From Fretibacter rubidus (GTDB lineage: Bacteria; Pseudomonadota; Alphaproteobacteria; Caulobacterales; Maricaulaceae), in the NCBI RefSeq assembly GCF_041429785.1, contig NZ_CP163423.1, positions 2,852,001 to 2,916,000 of the forward strand: a stretch of DNA of 64,000 nucleotides, read 5' to 3'. Positions 27,881 through 35,792 of this stretch are shown in pieces. The translations under genes were made by a program, and so were the position numbers. The notes beneath the pieces were generated by a model. The model was not told the origin of the DNA. It searched no databases and saw only the letters and a list, made by a program, of their open reading frames with translations. The first letter of the stretch is position 1. Every line of letters starts with the position of its first letter.

Positions 27881-28450
27881 ATGAAAACGACATTTAAAAT
27901 TTTACTCGCGACGGCCGCCGTCAGCCTTATGGCGTGTGGTGCCGATCCGTCCGTGATGGACGGCTATAAATCTGACGCCCCAAAATCAACTGAGGTGGCG
28001 GTCACGCAATCGGGTCACGCGGTTGAAGTCTCTGGTGCAGTAATTAACCCGCCCTTTACGGGCCGCACGACATCGGCGGGCTTTATGACGCTACAAAACA
28101 AAGGCGATGACGCGCGCCTGATCGCGGCCAGTAGCCCGATAAGCGAGACGGTCGAAATCCACACCCACCTGAAAGAAGACGGCGTCATGAAAATGCGCCG
28201 TATTGACGGCATTGATATTCCGTCAGGGCAAACAGTCGTTTTAGAGCCGGGCGGATATCACTTGATGATGTTTAACACCACCTTGGCCGATGACGCCGTG
28301 GACGCGCCTGTCACTCTAACCTATGCCGACGGCACAGAGGTCACCATGATTGTGCCTATTGATGGTCGAGGCGAAGAGATGGATCATTCGCAAATGGACC
28401 ACTCGAAAATGGATGATGGCAAAAAGAAAGACGACCATTCAGGTCACTAA
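27881..28450 (+). CDS. PCu(A)C-type copper chaperone lipoprotein
   Basis: 189 residues from the ATG at 27881, which has AGGAGCCTAAT upstream. The N-terminus is a lipoprotein signal ending in LMAC (Cys about 18). The copper-binding pattern of the PCu(A)C family is visible: ETVEIHTHLKEDGVMKMRRIDG with His and Met, and later GGYHLMMFN with HxM. The C-terminal tail of about 23 residues is rich in His, Met and Asp (HSQMDHSKM and DDHSGH) and could bind extra metal. Family members deliver Cu(I) to the CuA/CuB sites of cytochrome oxidase in the periplasm. No oxidase gene is near. Confidence 0.88.
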   Translation: MKTTFKILLATAAVSLMACGADPSVMDGYKSDAPKSTEVAVTQSGHAVEVSGAVINPPFTGRTTSAGFMTLQNKGDDARLIAASSPISETVEIHTHLKEDGVMKMRRIDGIDIPSGQTVVLEPGGYHLMMFNTTLADDAVDAPVTLTYADGTEVTMIVPIDGRGEEMDHSQMDHSKMDDGKKKDDHSGH

Positions 28451-28456
28451 AACACC

Positions 28457-29446
28457 CTAGTCACTTAATGAAAAATCAAGGTCCAAGCCATCCGCTTGGG
28501 CCTTTTTTATGCGCACCGCCATATCCGTTAAATTATCTCGCCGCTCCGCAATAGACGGATGGGTAAAGGACCGTTCTTGCAAGTCAGCATGCGGATGCAC
28601 AGCATCATCCCAATAGGCCACAGCGCGGTCAATATCGAGCCCCGCCCGGGCCATCATAACCAGCGCCATGCGGTCCGCCAAAAGCTCTAGCGATTTATCG
28701 GGCTCCTGCGCCATATGTCCTGCAATGGCATGCGCCATTTCATGTGCCACGATCAGGGACAGATTTACGTCGTCAGCGACCGTGCGCATCAATTCTGAGG
28801 TGACCCAAACCGCCTCACCGTCTGTGTGACCGTTAATGCCTTCATTAAAAAATACATTGACTGGATAGCCACAGAGTGTTTCGGGCCGCAGTGTTTTCGT
28901 TCTCAACTCTTCCCCGCGCGCTGTGGTCACGCTCGCCGTTTTTTCATCAAAGGCACGCCGCGCAGCCCGCTCATAGAACAGTTTTTGTGTCATGCCGGCC
29001 GCCAGCCTTTGGCCGTTAATCCCGACCAAACGGTCACCAGGCTTTAGTCCCGCCGTATCTGCGGTGCTGCCTTTGCGCACCGTACGAATGGACAGCGCTT
29101 CGCTGACATTTAATAGCGACCGTGCGACCTCGCGCAGGTTTTGCGGATAGTCCCCGACGCTATGCACAGTATAACCCACATCCCGCACAGTGACAGGACA
29201 GAGCGCGGCATTAGCGCGTTGCAAGCGCACCGCTACACTGTCAAGCCGTGCGTTAAGCGCTTGGTATTGCTCTAGCACATCAATGAACTGCGTATTATCA
29301 GGGCGAGCATCAGGAGCCGTATATATGGGCGTCTCCAAGGCTATTGTCGGGCTATCGCTCGGCGCGTCACCCGCATTCGCATCAACGCCAACATCGCATC
29401 CCAGCAGCGCCAAGGCCGCCGTACATATCAGGCCTCGCATCATCAT
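28457..29446 (-). CDS. PDZ-M48 family metalloprotease lipoprotein (second of a tandem pair)
   Basis: 329 residues. A lipoprotein signal ends at LALLGC (Cys17). A PDZ-like region covers about 118-185 (VRKGSTADTAGLKPGDRLVGING). The zinc-protease motif HEMAH is at 235-239, with a likely third ligand in LLADRMALV around residue 254. The cysteines in ALCPVTV and LCGYPV could form a disulfide. Such M48 proteins act in the periplasm on misfolded or envelope proteins. Its start overlaps the end of the upstream paralogue by four bases, and both show the same order (Cys pair, PDZ, HExxH), so they arose by tandem duplication. Confidence 0.85.
   Translation of the reverse strand: MMMRGLICTAALALLGCDVGVDANAGDAPSDSPTIALETPIYTAPDARPDNTQFIDVLEQYQALNARLDSVAVRLQRANAALCPVTVRDVGYTVHSVGDYPQNLREVARSLLNVSEALSIRTVRKGSTADTAGLKPGDRLVGINGQRLAAGMTQKLFYERAARRAFDEKTASVTTARGEELRTKTLRPETLCGYPVNVFFNEGINGHTDGEAVWVTSELMRTVADDVNLSLIVAHEMAHAIAGHMAQEPDKSLELLADRMALVMMARAGLDIDRAVAYWDDAVHPHADLQERSFTHPSIAERRDNLTDMAVRIKKAQADGLDLDFSLSD
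28478..28508 (+). terminator. Terminator of the trpS-PCu(A)C unit, inside the convergent M48 gene
   Basis: AAGGTCCAAGC pairs with GCTTGGGCCTT (11 pairs including one G-U) around a five-base loop and leads into six T on the plus strand. It begins 27 bases after the copper-chaperone stop codon and lies in the last codons of the opposite-strand protease gene. Confidence 0.82.
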
Positions 29447-30432
29447 GTGTCTGGCGCCTTATTGTCTTTGATAAAATTGGGCACAAGCGGTTCGCCCGCT
29501 GCCCGTTTTTTCAAAATTTCTTCGCGCGCCAGTGCAATGCGAAGGTAACGGTCAGGCGATGTCGGATGGGTTTTCGCCCGCGCCACAGCGCGCGGATTAA
29601 TCAAAGCCATACGCCGCCACATATCCTCGACATTATCCAAGCTATAGCTCGCACGGGCCGTATAATAAAGACCGACATAATCAGATTCTAGCTCGAACGG
29701 TCGTGTGTAGCGCGTGGCAAAGCCTGTTAGGATAACATTTTTTACGACCTTGGGAATATGACCCATTGTATTATGGGCTAGTTCGTGACCCACAACCATC
29801 GCCAGTTCCGCATCTGATTTGACAAATTTCATCATGCCCTGCGTAATCCGAATAGAACGCCCATTAGCATAGGCATTCACAGTACCGCTCATCGACAGGC
29901 GCACGGGATAACCGCAAACCTCTGTCGGCTCTACATCCACATCACGCACATCTGCGCCGCGCCTTATACGGATTTTACGCGTGCCGTCTTTAAACATCGC
30001 TTGCAAGGATTTCGCCGTAGCACTCACAGCCTTATTATCCTCATTTAGGATTTCATCGCCCGCTTTGACACCCGCCTTATCCGCGCCCGAGCCTGGGCGC
30101 ACATAGACAATAGAAGGCGTGCTGGCCGCCGCAATTTCGCGCGCCGCCGCAGGACGCAGCGCTTTGGAGTAAGACTTTAGCGAATGGGTTTGAAGGCCAA
30201 TATCATATTTTGTTTTAGGGCAAAGCGCCGTATTGGCGCGCAGCACAGGAAAGGCCACACGGTCCAAATCAGCCTTAAGGCGCGACAATTCAGCAAAGGC
30301 AGAGGCCTCTTGCACAATCTGTTCTGATTTTAATTGCGGCAGTGTGATGTCTGGCAATTGTGTCGAGACACTGGCGCAGCCCGGTAGGGTCATACTCAAC
30401 AAAGCGGTTGTTATGATAGGCCTCGTCCACAT
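29443..30432 (-). CDS. PDZ-M48 family metalloprotease lipoprotein (first of a tandem pair)
   Basis: 329 residues from the ATG at 30432 (MWTRPIITTALLSMTLPGC); reading back to 30597 adds a basic stretch that does not look like a natural N-terminus. The signal peptide ends at LPGC (Cys19). A PDZ-like region spans about 105-165 (VRPGSGADKAGVKAGDEIL). The zinc motif is HELAH at 216-220, with acidic third-ligand residues in FELESDYVGLYY at about 247-251. Cysteines in ALCPK and VCGYP match those of the neighbour. Its stop overlaps the start of the second protease by four bases. It is divergent from nfu. Confidence 0.83.
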   Translation of the reverse strand: MWTRPIITTALLSMTLPGCASVSTQLPDITLPQLKSEQIVQEASAFAELSRLKADLDRVAFPVLRANTALCPKTKYDIGLQTHSLKSYSKALRPAAAREIAAASTPSIVYVRPGSGADKAGVKAGDEILNEDNKAVSATAKSLQAMFKDGTRKIRIRRGADVRDVDVEPTEVCGYPVRLSMSGTVNAYANGRSIRITQGMMKFVKSDAELAMVVGHELAHNTMGHIPKVVKNVILTGFATRYTRPFELESDYVGLYYTARASYSLDNVEDMWRRMALINPRAVARAKTHPTSPDRYLRIALAREEILKKRAAGEPLVPNFIKDNKAPDT

Positions 30433-30585
30433 ATCGCTATCATGACGGGCGCAACCCCTGCGGTCAATGCTGCGCGGCGCGCCGTTGCAGCGCCCCCTCG
30501 CCTGCTCTGTATGACGTCTTATGCGGGGCCTCTTGCGTAACAAAGTCGTAACCGCCATATGCAGCATATAGAAAAAGAGGCTCCT

Positions 30586-31161
30586 ATGTTTATTCAAACC
30601 GAAGACACACCCAATCCGGCCACGTTAAAGTTTTTGCCCGGCCAAGAGGTTGTCGGCGAAGGCAAACCGCCCGTCAATATTGAACGCGGCGGCGATGTGT
30701 CTGGCGCGCCTCTGGCTGAAATGTTGTTCATGATACCCGATGTTGTGCGTGTGTTTTTTGGATCTGATTTCATATCCGTGACACGCGGTGATGACGCGCA
30801 GTGGAAACATTTAAAGCCCGCCGTCCTTGGCGCGATTATGGATTTTTACGTCGCGGGCGGCGTGCCGCTAACCGATCAGCTTCAAGCCCCCATGGAAGAC
30901 GAGCATGAATATGAAGGCATCACGCTAGAAATTGTCGAGCAGATAAAAGAGCTTATTGAGCTACGCGTACGTCCAGCCGTCGCCGCAGACGGCGGTGATA
31001 TCGTCTTTAAACATTTTGAAGAAGATGACGGCACGGTCTATTTGGAAATGCGCGGCGCGTGCGCCGGTTGCCCCAGTTCGACCATGACCCTGAAGTCTGG
31101 AATTGAAAACCTACTGAAACACTACGTCCCCGAAGTGACACGGGTCGAACAAGCGTTTTAA
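30586..31161 (+). CDS. NifU-like Fe-S scaffold/carrier protein (NfuA type)
   Basis: 191 residues from the ATG at 30586, which follows AAGAGG; an ATG at 30559 is weaker. The N-terminal Nfu_N domain has the characteristic TEDTPNPATLKFLPG opening (about residues 4-18), and the C-terminal NifU domain carries the cluster-binding CxxC in GACAGCPSSTMTLKSGIE (about 163-166). It receives and passes 4Fe-4S clusters to target enzymes such as MiaB, which lies 2.4 kb downstream. It begins the conserved nfu-tsaB-rimI-fur row, separated from tsaB by 20 bases. Confidence 0.92.
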   Translation: MFIQTEDTPNPATLKFLPGQEVVGEGKPPVNIERGGDVSGAPLAEMLFMIPDVVRVFFGSDFISVTRGDDAQWKHLKPAVLGAIMDFYVAGGVPLTDQLQAPMEDEHEYEGITLEIVEQIKELIELRVRPAVAADGGDIVFKHFEEDDGTVYLEMRGACAGCPSSTMTLKSGIENLLKHYVPEVTRVEQAF

Positions 31162-31181
31162 GCGGTGCCTGTTTTTAAATC

Positions 31182-31781
31182 ATGATCGTTTTAGGCCTTG
31201 ATACGACGGGCAGCCATTGCGCTTGCGCCATTGTCGATGACCACCGTGTTCTGGCCCATATATCAGAGCCTATGGGCCGTGGTCACGCCGAACGCCTCGC
31301 CCCTATGGTGGCAGAGGCCTTGGCTCTTGCGCAGCTCACCGCCGCGGATATTGACCGCCTCTCCGTTTGTACGGGTCCGGGTAGTTTTACAGGCCAGCGC
31401 GTGGCGCTTGCCTTTGCGCGGGGCTTTGCTTTGCCGCGCCGCTTGCCCGTGATTGGTCTTGATGCGCTATCAGTCAAAGCTCGCGAAATAGAATTTACGA
31501 CGGGTGACGCGCTTGTTGGGGTTATGCGCGACATTCGGCGCGGGCAGGTTTTTTACGCAAGCTTTAGCCACGGACGCCCCCTCTCCCCGCCGCGCGCCAT
31601 GACGCTAACGGAAGCCGATGAAGAGGCGGACACCCTCCAAGCCGCGGTTTATGACGCCGACACAGTGGACACACGCATCCTGGCGTGGTTGGCGATAGAT
31701 CTGTCGCCCGCAACCCATCCGCCCGTATCGTTATATTCACGCGCGCCTGACGCGAAACTCCCCGGCGGAATTGACCCGTGA
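31182..31781 (+). CDS. tsaB: tRNA threonylcarbamoyladenosine synthesis protein TsaB
   Basis: 199 residues, slightly short of typical TsaB. It begins MIVLGLDTTGSHCACAIVDD, the N-terminal ASKHA-fold strand pair, and holds the TsaB signature CTGPGSFTGQRVALAFARGF (about 65-85). TsaB pairs with TsaD and TsaE in making t6A at position 37 of ANN-decoding tRNAs; tsaD and tsaE are not in this window. Its end overlaps rimI by four bases. Confidence 0.93.
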   Translation: MIVLGLDTTGSHCACAIVDDHRVLAHISEPMGRGHAERLAPMVAEALALAQLTAADIDRLSVCTGPGSFTGQRVALAFARGFALPRRLPVIGLDALSVKAREIEFTTGDALVGVMRDIRRGQVFYASFSHGRPLSPPRAMTLTEADEEADTLQAAVYDADTVDTRILAWLAIDLSPATHPPVSLYSRAPDAKLPGGIDP

Positions 31782-32218
31782 TAAAGACCCGCGCGCTCAC
31801 AGCCGCTGACGCGCCAGCCGCTAGCGCTATCCATCAATCCAGTTTTGAAACCGCATGGACAGCTGCGCAATTGCACGACCACATAGAGCGTGACCTTTGT
31901 ATCGGCCTGTTTGAGGACAGTTCACTTATCGGTTTTGCCGTGTTATCGGTGGCCGCCGATCAAGCCGATATTATCACAATTGCCATCTCCCCTGCGCGGC
32001 GCGGCGAAAAGCTAGGCGCGCATATCTTATCGGCGCTGCATCAGGCAGCCAAAGACGCAGGCGTCAGGGTGATATTCCTCGAAGTTGCGATTGATAATAC
32101 TGCCGCGACGGCACTGTATAAATCACTGGGTTATAGCGCTATTGGCACACGGCCAGCCTATTACAAACGCGCGCATGGACGCGTTGCCGCGCGGACGTAC
32201 CGCAAAGATTTAAGCTAG
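31778..32218 (+). CDS. rimI: RimI-like ribosomal-protein/protein N-terminal acetyltransferase
   Basis: 146 residues, one GNAT domain. Acetyl-CoA-binding motif A is IAISPARRGEKLGAHIL (about 66-83), and motif B contains NTAATALYKSLGYSAIGTRPAYY, a strong RimI signature. It acetylates the N-terminus of ribosomal protein bS18 in E. coli; other targets are possible. Start is a GTG inside the end of tsaB (four-base overlap). The tsaB-rimI-fur order is standard for alphaproteobacteria. Confidence 0.9.
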   Translation: MIKTRALTAADAPAASAIHQSSFETAWTAAQLHDHIERDLCIGLFEDSSLIGFAVLSVAADQADIITIAISPARRGEKLGAHILSALHQAAKDAGVRVIFLEVAIDNTAATALYKSLGYSAIGTRPAYYKRAHGRVAARTYRKDLS

Positions 32219-32273
32219 GCCGCACGCCACAGTTTTACTAGACGAACCCACCCACAGCGGGTAGTAAGAGAGC

Positions 32274-32681
32274 ATGCCAAATTGGATTGAACGTAAATGC
32301 GGTGAACATAACCTTCGGATGACGGATCAACGCCGCGTCATTGCGCAGGTGTTATCAGATGCCGATGACCATCCCGATGCCGAAGAGCTTTATGCTCGCG
32401 CGTCTGCCATTGACCCGAAAATCAGCCTCGCGACCGTCTACCGCACGGTACGGCTATTCTCTGACGCTGGCATCATTGAGACGCATGATTTTCGCGATGG
32501 CCGCGCCCGTTACGAGACTGCCGATGATGACCACCATGACCACTTAATCGACGTGCAAACCGGCGACGTCATAGAGTTCATGGACGAAGAGATCGAAGCC
32601 CTCCAAGAAAAAATCGCAAAGCGCTTAGGCTATGAGCTGGTGGATCACAGGCTGGAGTTATACGGGCGGAAGATTAAGTAG
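32274..32681 (+). CDS. fur: Ferric uptake regulator Fur (alphaproteobacterial type)
   Basis: 135 residues. The winged-helix part has RMTDQRRVIAQVLSDADDHPDAEELYARA and SLATVYRTVRLFSDAGII. The metal-binding part has DDHHDHLIDVQTGDVIEF, in which the usual CxxC is replaced by DVQTGD, as in other alphaproteobacterial Fur proteins. It ends YELVDHRLELYGRK. In this class Fur may share iron control with Irr and RirA; none is in this window. The gene is directly before miaB in related genomes, but an AT-rich DUF3800 gene stands between them here (three bases after the fur stop, convergent). Confidence 0.92.
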   Translation: MPNWIERKCGEHNLRMTDQRRVIAQVLSDADDHPDAEELYARASAIDPKISLATVYRTVRLFSDAGIIETHDFRDGRARYETADDDHHDHLIDVQTGDVIEFMDEEIEALQEKIAKRLGYELVDHRLELYGRKIK

Positions 32682-32683
32682 GA

Positions 32684-33484
32684 CTATCCAGTCAAATTTT
32701 TGAAAAAAGCTTCTGTATTAGTTTCCAATTTTAAATTTCGCAGATTATGGATTGCCTTGATACCAGATCCAACGATTTTCTTGTCAGCCTTAGATTTTAA
32801 AAATTTTGCGCTGATTTCCTTCAAGTAACGTGTTTCACTTATGCCATACGTCGAAGCAGGTCTATCGACGGCTTTATATAAAGAATGAGCAACCAAATCC
32901 GCGTAACAGAGTAGTTCCTCCTTAGACTTTGGAACTGATACAATATTTTCTGGATCTAAATACCCTAACATTTTTGAATGTTCATAGATTGGATTATCTC
33001 TGCAGTTACGCAAATAGTTTCTTAGCGCCTGATATTCGAAATTCCCTTCCTCCATAACAAAATCAATATCTGTCATAGATATTCCAGTATCCCGCAGAAA
33101 GCGGCCAATCATTTCAAATAAATACAAACAGCATTTGTTGTAAAACTTCGTGCTGTCAAATTCGATTTGCTTTGAATATCCTTTTAGGGTGGATTTGTTT
33201 GAAATTACTCCAAAGCACAGAATTCTGTTCAGTTTTGCAACTTCCTTAGCATAGAGGACTTTCTGAAAGTGTCTTAACTTGGCACAATGAAGGTCATTTT
33301 TGTTTATTTGGGTTCTAATGATAGCCAGTGTATTGCGGTGCTGCTCGAAATCACTTGTTACCATTAAAATAGCCCCTAATGTTAGATAGGGCGATGCGCC
33401 TTGAGAGTTCAATGAGCGAATTTTCTCGATTCCTGAATCGCCACTTTCATCGATAAAAACTGTATATTTTTTACGACCATACAT
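32684..33484 (-). CDS. DUF3800 domain protein, AT-rich insertion
   Basis: 266 residues. The start MYGRKKYTVFIDESGDSGIEK carries the DUF3800 signature FIDESGD, an RNase H-like fold entry strand with two acidic residues; further on come YADLVAHSLYKAVD, which holds another conserved Asp, and IHNLRNLKLET. DUF3800 proteins occur in mobile islands and beside defence or phage genes; activity is not established. Base composition is far from the neighbours: 19 of 60 bases are G or C in the line starting 33121. It lies on the minus strand between fur and miaB, two genes adjacent in related genomes, so it is most likely acquired. No integrase or repeat boundary is visible. Confidence 0.85.
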   Translation of the reverse strand: MYGRKKYTVFIDESGDSGIEKIRSLNSQGASPYLTLGAILMVTSDFEQHRNTLAIIRTQINKNDLHCAKLRHFQKVLYAKEVAKLNRILCFGVISNKSTLKGYSKQIEFDSTKFYNKCCLYLFEMIGRFLRDTGISMTDIDFVMEEGNFEYQALRNYLRNCRDNPIYEHSKMLGYLDPENIVSVPKSKEELLCYADLVAHSLYKAVDRPASTYGISETRYLKEISAKFLKSKADKKIVGSGIKAIHNLRNLKLETNTEAFFKNLTG

Positions 33485-33585
33485 AAAATTTCGAATCCTA
33501 CACTTTTTACGAGTATAACAGCATACTTGTTAAACAAAAACACCTCCGCTATAGCCCCGCGCACAAACTAACTTCGGAGCATCCC

Positions 33586-35139
33586 ATGTCCCCCCAGTCA
33601 CCGCGCGGCAAAAACGCGTCCCGTGACATTGACCCCGTGAGCCCACAAGCTGCGAGCAATGCCGCGACATCCGCCTCCAAAAACTCTACTGGTAAAAAGT
33701 CTTATGTGTTGGATATTCGCCAGCCATCTGCAACCGCAGCGCGCACAGCAACCCCTTCCAAGCCGCGTGACATTGACACGCCTGTGGTGGCCAAGCCCAA
33801 GGCTCCTGCACTCCCCAACGCTAAGAAAGTCTTCATCAAGACCTATGGCTGTCAGATGAACGTCTATGACAGTGAACGCATGGCCGATGTGCTCTCGCCT
33901 ATTGGTTACGCCCCGGTGGACAGTCACGAGGACGCAGATCTGGTTATCCTCAATACCTGTCACATTCGCGAAAAGGCGGCTGAGAAAGTCTATTCAGAGC
34001 TGGGCCGTATTCGCCAGCATAAGAACAAATCTAAACCCGATATGACAGTCGCCGTGGCGGGCTGTGTCGCCCAAGCAGAAGGCGAAGAAATCATGCGCCG
34101 CGCCCCTGTCGTCGATATGGTGCTCGGCCCGCAAAGCTATCACAAATTGCCCGAGATGATTGCCAAAGTCGCGCGCGGCACAGGCGACGTCTTAGAGACT
34201 GAATTTGATACGCTAGAGAAATTTGACCAACTGCCCGAGACCCGCGCGGTCAAAGGCTTTTCGACCTTTGTCACCATCCAAGAGGGGTGCGATAAATTTT
34301 GTACATTCTGTGTGGTGCCCTATACGCGCGGCGCGGAAGTGTCTCGCCCTGTGGATCATATCATTGCTGAAATTCGCGGTCTGGCCGCCCAAGGCGTGCG
34401 CGAAGTCACGCTGATTGGGCAGAACGTCAATGCCTATTCAACATCAGGCCCAGACGGAAAAGAATGGGGGCTCGGCGAGCTTATCCGTCACGTGGCGCTA
34501 ATCGGCGGAATTGACCGCATCCGCTTCACCACATCCCATCCGCGCGACATGGATGACGAATTAATTGCGACGCTGGGCGCGGAACCCAAGTTGATGCCCT
34601 ATCTGCATTTGCCCATTCAAGCGGGGTCTGATTCTGTCCTAAAGGCGATGAACCGCGACCATACATATGCGCATTACAAACAGTTGATTGCGAAAATCCG
34701 CGCCGCCCGTCCTGACATCGCCCTGTCTGGGGATTTCATCGTCGGTTTCCCGGGTGAAACAGACGCAGATTTTGAGGCAACGATAAAATGCGTCGAAGAA
34801 ATCGGCTATGGCAGTTCGTTCAGCTTTAAATATTCCGTCCGCCCCGGCACCCCCGGCGCAAGCCTGCCGCGCCAAGTGCCAGAGGACGTCAAATCAGAGC
34901 GCCTAAAGCGCCTGCAAGACTTGCTTTATCAACAACAATGGGATTTCAACCAAAGCCTTATCGGGCGCACGCTTGATGTGCTCGTCGAAAACGGCGGCCG
35001 CGAAAACGGGCAATTGTTTGGCCGCAGCCCCTATCTCCAAGGCACCCACTTTGACGGGCCAGAGAGCCTGGTGGGGCAAATCGTGCCGGTAAAAATTACG
35101 AGCGCCGGACGGAATTCATTGACGGGGGAGTTGGTTTAG
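33586..35139 (+). CDS. miaB: tRNA-2-methylthio-N6-dimethylallyladenosine synthase MiaB
   Basis: 517 residues; the family is usually near 440. The first 78 or so residues are a low-complexity Ala/Ser/Thr/Pro-rich extension, then [13 protein letters not shown] begins the usual protein. MTTase-domain cysteines are at 89, 125 and 160 (YGCQM, NTCHI, AGCVA). The radical-SAM cysteines are at 235, 239 and 242 (CDKFCTFC), followed by [11 protein letters not shown]-type and FIVGFPGET strands and a C-terminal TRAM domain. It adds the methylthio group at A37 of tRNAs. The stop overlaps the convergent vapC gene. phoH normally follows directly. Confidence 0.95.
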   Translation: MSPQSPRGKNASRDIDPVSPQAASNAATSASKNSTGKKSYVLDIRQPSATAARTATPSKPRDIDTPVVAKPKAPALPNAKKVFIKTYGCQMNVYDSERMADVLSPIGYAPVDSHEDADLVILNTCHIREKAAEKVYSELGRIRQHKNKSKPDMTVAVAGCVAQAEGEEIMRRAPVVDMVLGPQSYHKLPEMIAKVARGTGDVLETEFDTLEKFDQLPETRAVKGFSTFVTIQEGCDKFCTFCVVPYTRGAEVSRPVDHIIAEIRGLAAQGVREVTLIGQNVNAYSTSGPDGKEWGLGELIRHVALIGGIDRIRFTTSHPRDMDDELIATLGAEPKLMPYLHLPIQAGSDSVLKAMNRDHTYAHYKQLIAKIRAARPDIALSGDFIVGFPGETDADFEATIKCVEEIGYGSSFSFKYSVRPGTPGASLPRQVPEDVKSERLKRLQDLLYQQQWDFNQSLIGRTLDVLVENGGRENGQLFGRSPYLQGTHFDGPESLVGQIVPVKITSAGRNSLTGELV

Positions 35140-35489
35140 TCGAACCCCAATTCGCGTGCCACATCCGCTAGCCGTTTATCCCGCGTGACCAAGCGTGCGC
35201 CGCTTAACTTTGCAGAGACCAATAGATGGGTATCGACCCATCCTATCCCACGACCATGTATTTTCGCGCTGTTGATGTAAAACATGACCTCTTTATCACT
35301 GGCCTTTAAGGCTTGCGGCATTTCGCTTAGGGCTGTTTCAATGACAGTGTGATTTGAAAGCGAGCCCAGCAGAATTTCGCCCATGATGAACGGATGCATC
35401 ACTATATCACCAGCGGTTAGCTGATTTGAAAACACAGGGTCGGATTTACGTAAGTGGTCAATCCAAATAGAGGTGTCGGCCAAAATCAC
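35136..35489 (-). CDS. vapC: VapC-like PIN-domain ribonuclease toxin
   Basis: 117 residues. The PIN fold is shown by [14 protein letters not shown] at the N-terminus (acidic Asp5), the Glu in MGEILLGS (about 39), Asp in [12 protein letters not shown] (about 85) and [10 protein letters not shown] near 102-111; these form the four-acid metal site. The GTG start lies 15 bases after the vapB stop. VapC toxins cleave tRNA or rRNA and are neutralised by VapB. The gene lies between miaB and phoH on the minus strand, converging with miaB with a four-base overlap. Confidence 0.87.
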   Translation of the reverse strand: MILADTSIWIDHLRKSDPVFSNQLTAGDIVMHPFIMGEILLGSLSNHTVIETALSEMPQALKASDKEVMFYINSAKIHGRGIGWVDTHLLVSAKLSGARLVTRDKRLADVARELGFD

Positions 35490-35504
35490 GCGGTCGCCCT
35501 TGGA

Positions 35505-35696
35505 TTATGCAGGACGACGACGCGGCGGCGCGCTGACTTTTGGCTCTGTCCCGCCCAGCATCGCAAGACGCTTTGACGCCTCGCGCGCAATAAGCGAATC
35601 GAGCGCAGCGTTCAAAAGCTCAGTGCGGCTTTCTATGCCCGTCAAAGCCACCGCACGTTTCAAGCGTTTTTCATCCAATGTCACAGTTGTTCTCAT
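35505..35696 (-). CDS. vapB: VapB-like antitoxin
   Basis: 63 residues. The start MRTTVTLDEKRLKRAVALTG fits a ribbon-helix-helix-type VapB DNA-binding N-terminus; the C-terminal part (about 40-63, ending in PPRRRPA) is the presumed toxin-binding tail. It precedes vapC by 15 bases and would be transcribed with it. Palindromes immediately upstream of its ATG are plausible autoregulatory sites. Confidence 0.85.
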   Translation of the reverse strand: MRTTVTLDEKRLKRAVALTGIESRTELLNAALDSLIAREASKRLAMLGGTEPKVSAPPRRRPA

Positions 35697-35698
35697 GC

Positions 35699-35722
35699 AT
35701 CAAATATAGTATCATTTGATAC
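35699..35722. promoter_or_regulatory. Palindromic operator candidates for vapBC
   Basis: Two overlapping inverted repeats lie two bases upstream of the vapB ATG: ATCAAAT-N8-ATTTGAT (35699-35720) and the perfect GTATCA-TT-TGATAC (35709-35722). Toxin-antitoxin complexes usually bind such sites to repress their own operon. Confidence 0.55.
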
Positions 35723-35792
35723 GGTTTTCAATGACTCACTTTTAGCAAGATTCGCGCTCGCAATCTGCTCTTAAAGTCCCTAAATAACACCT

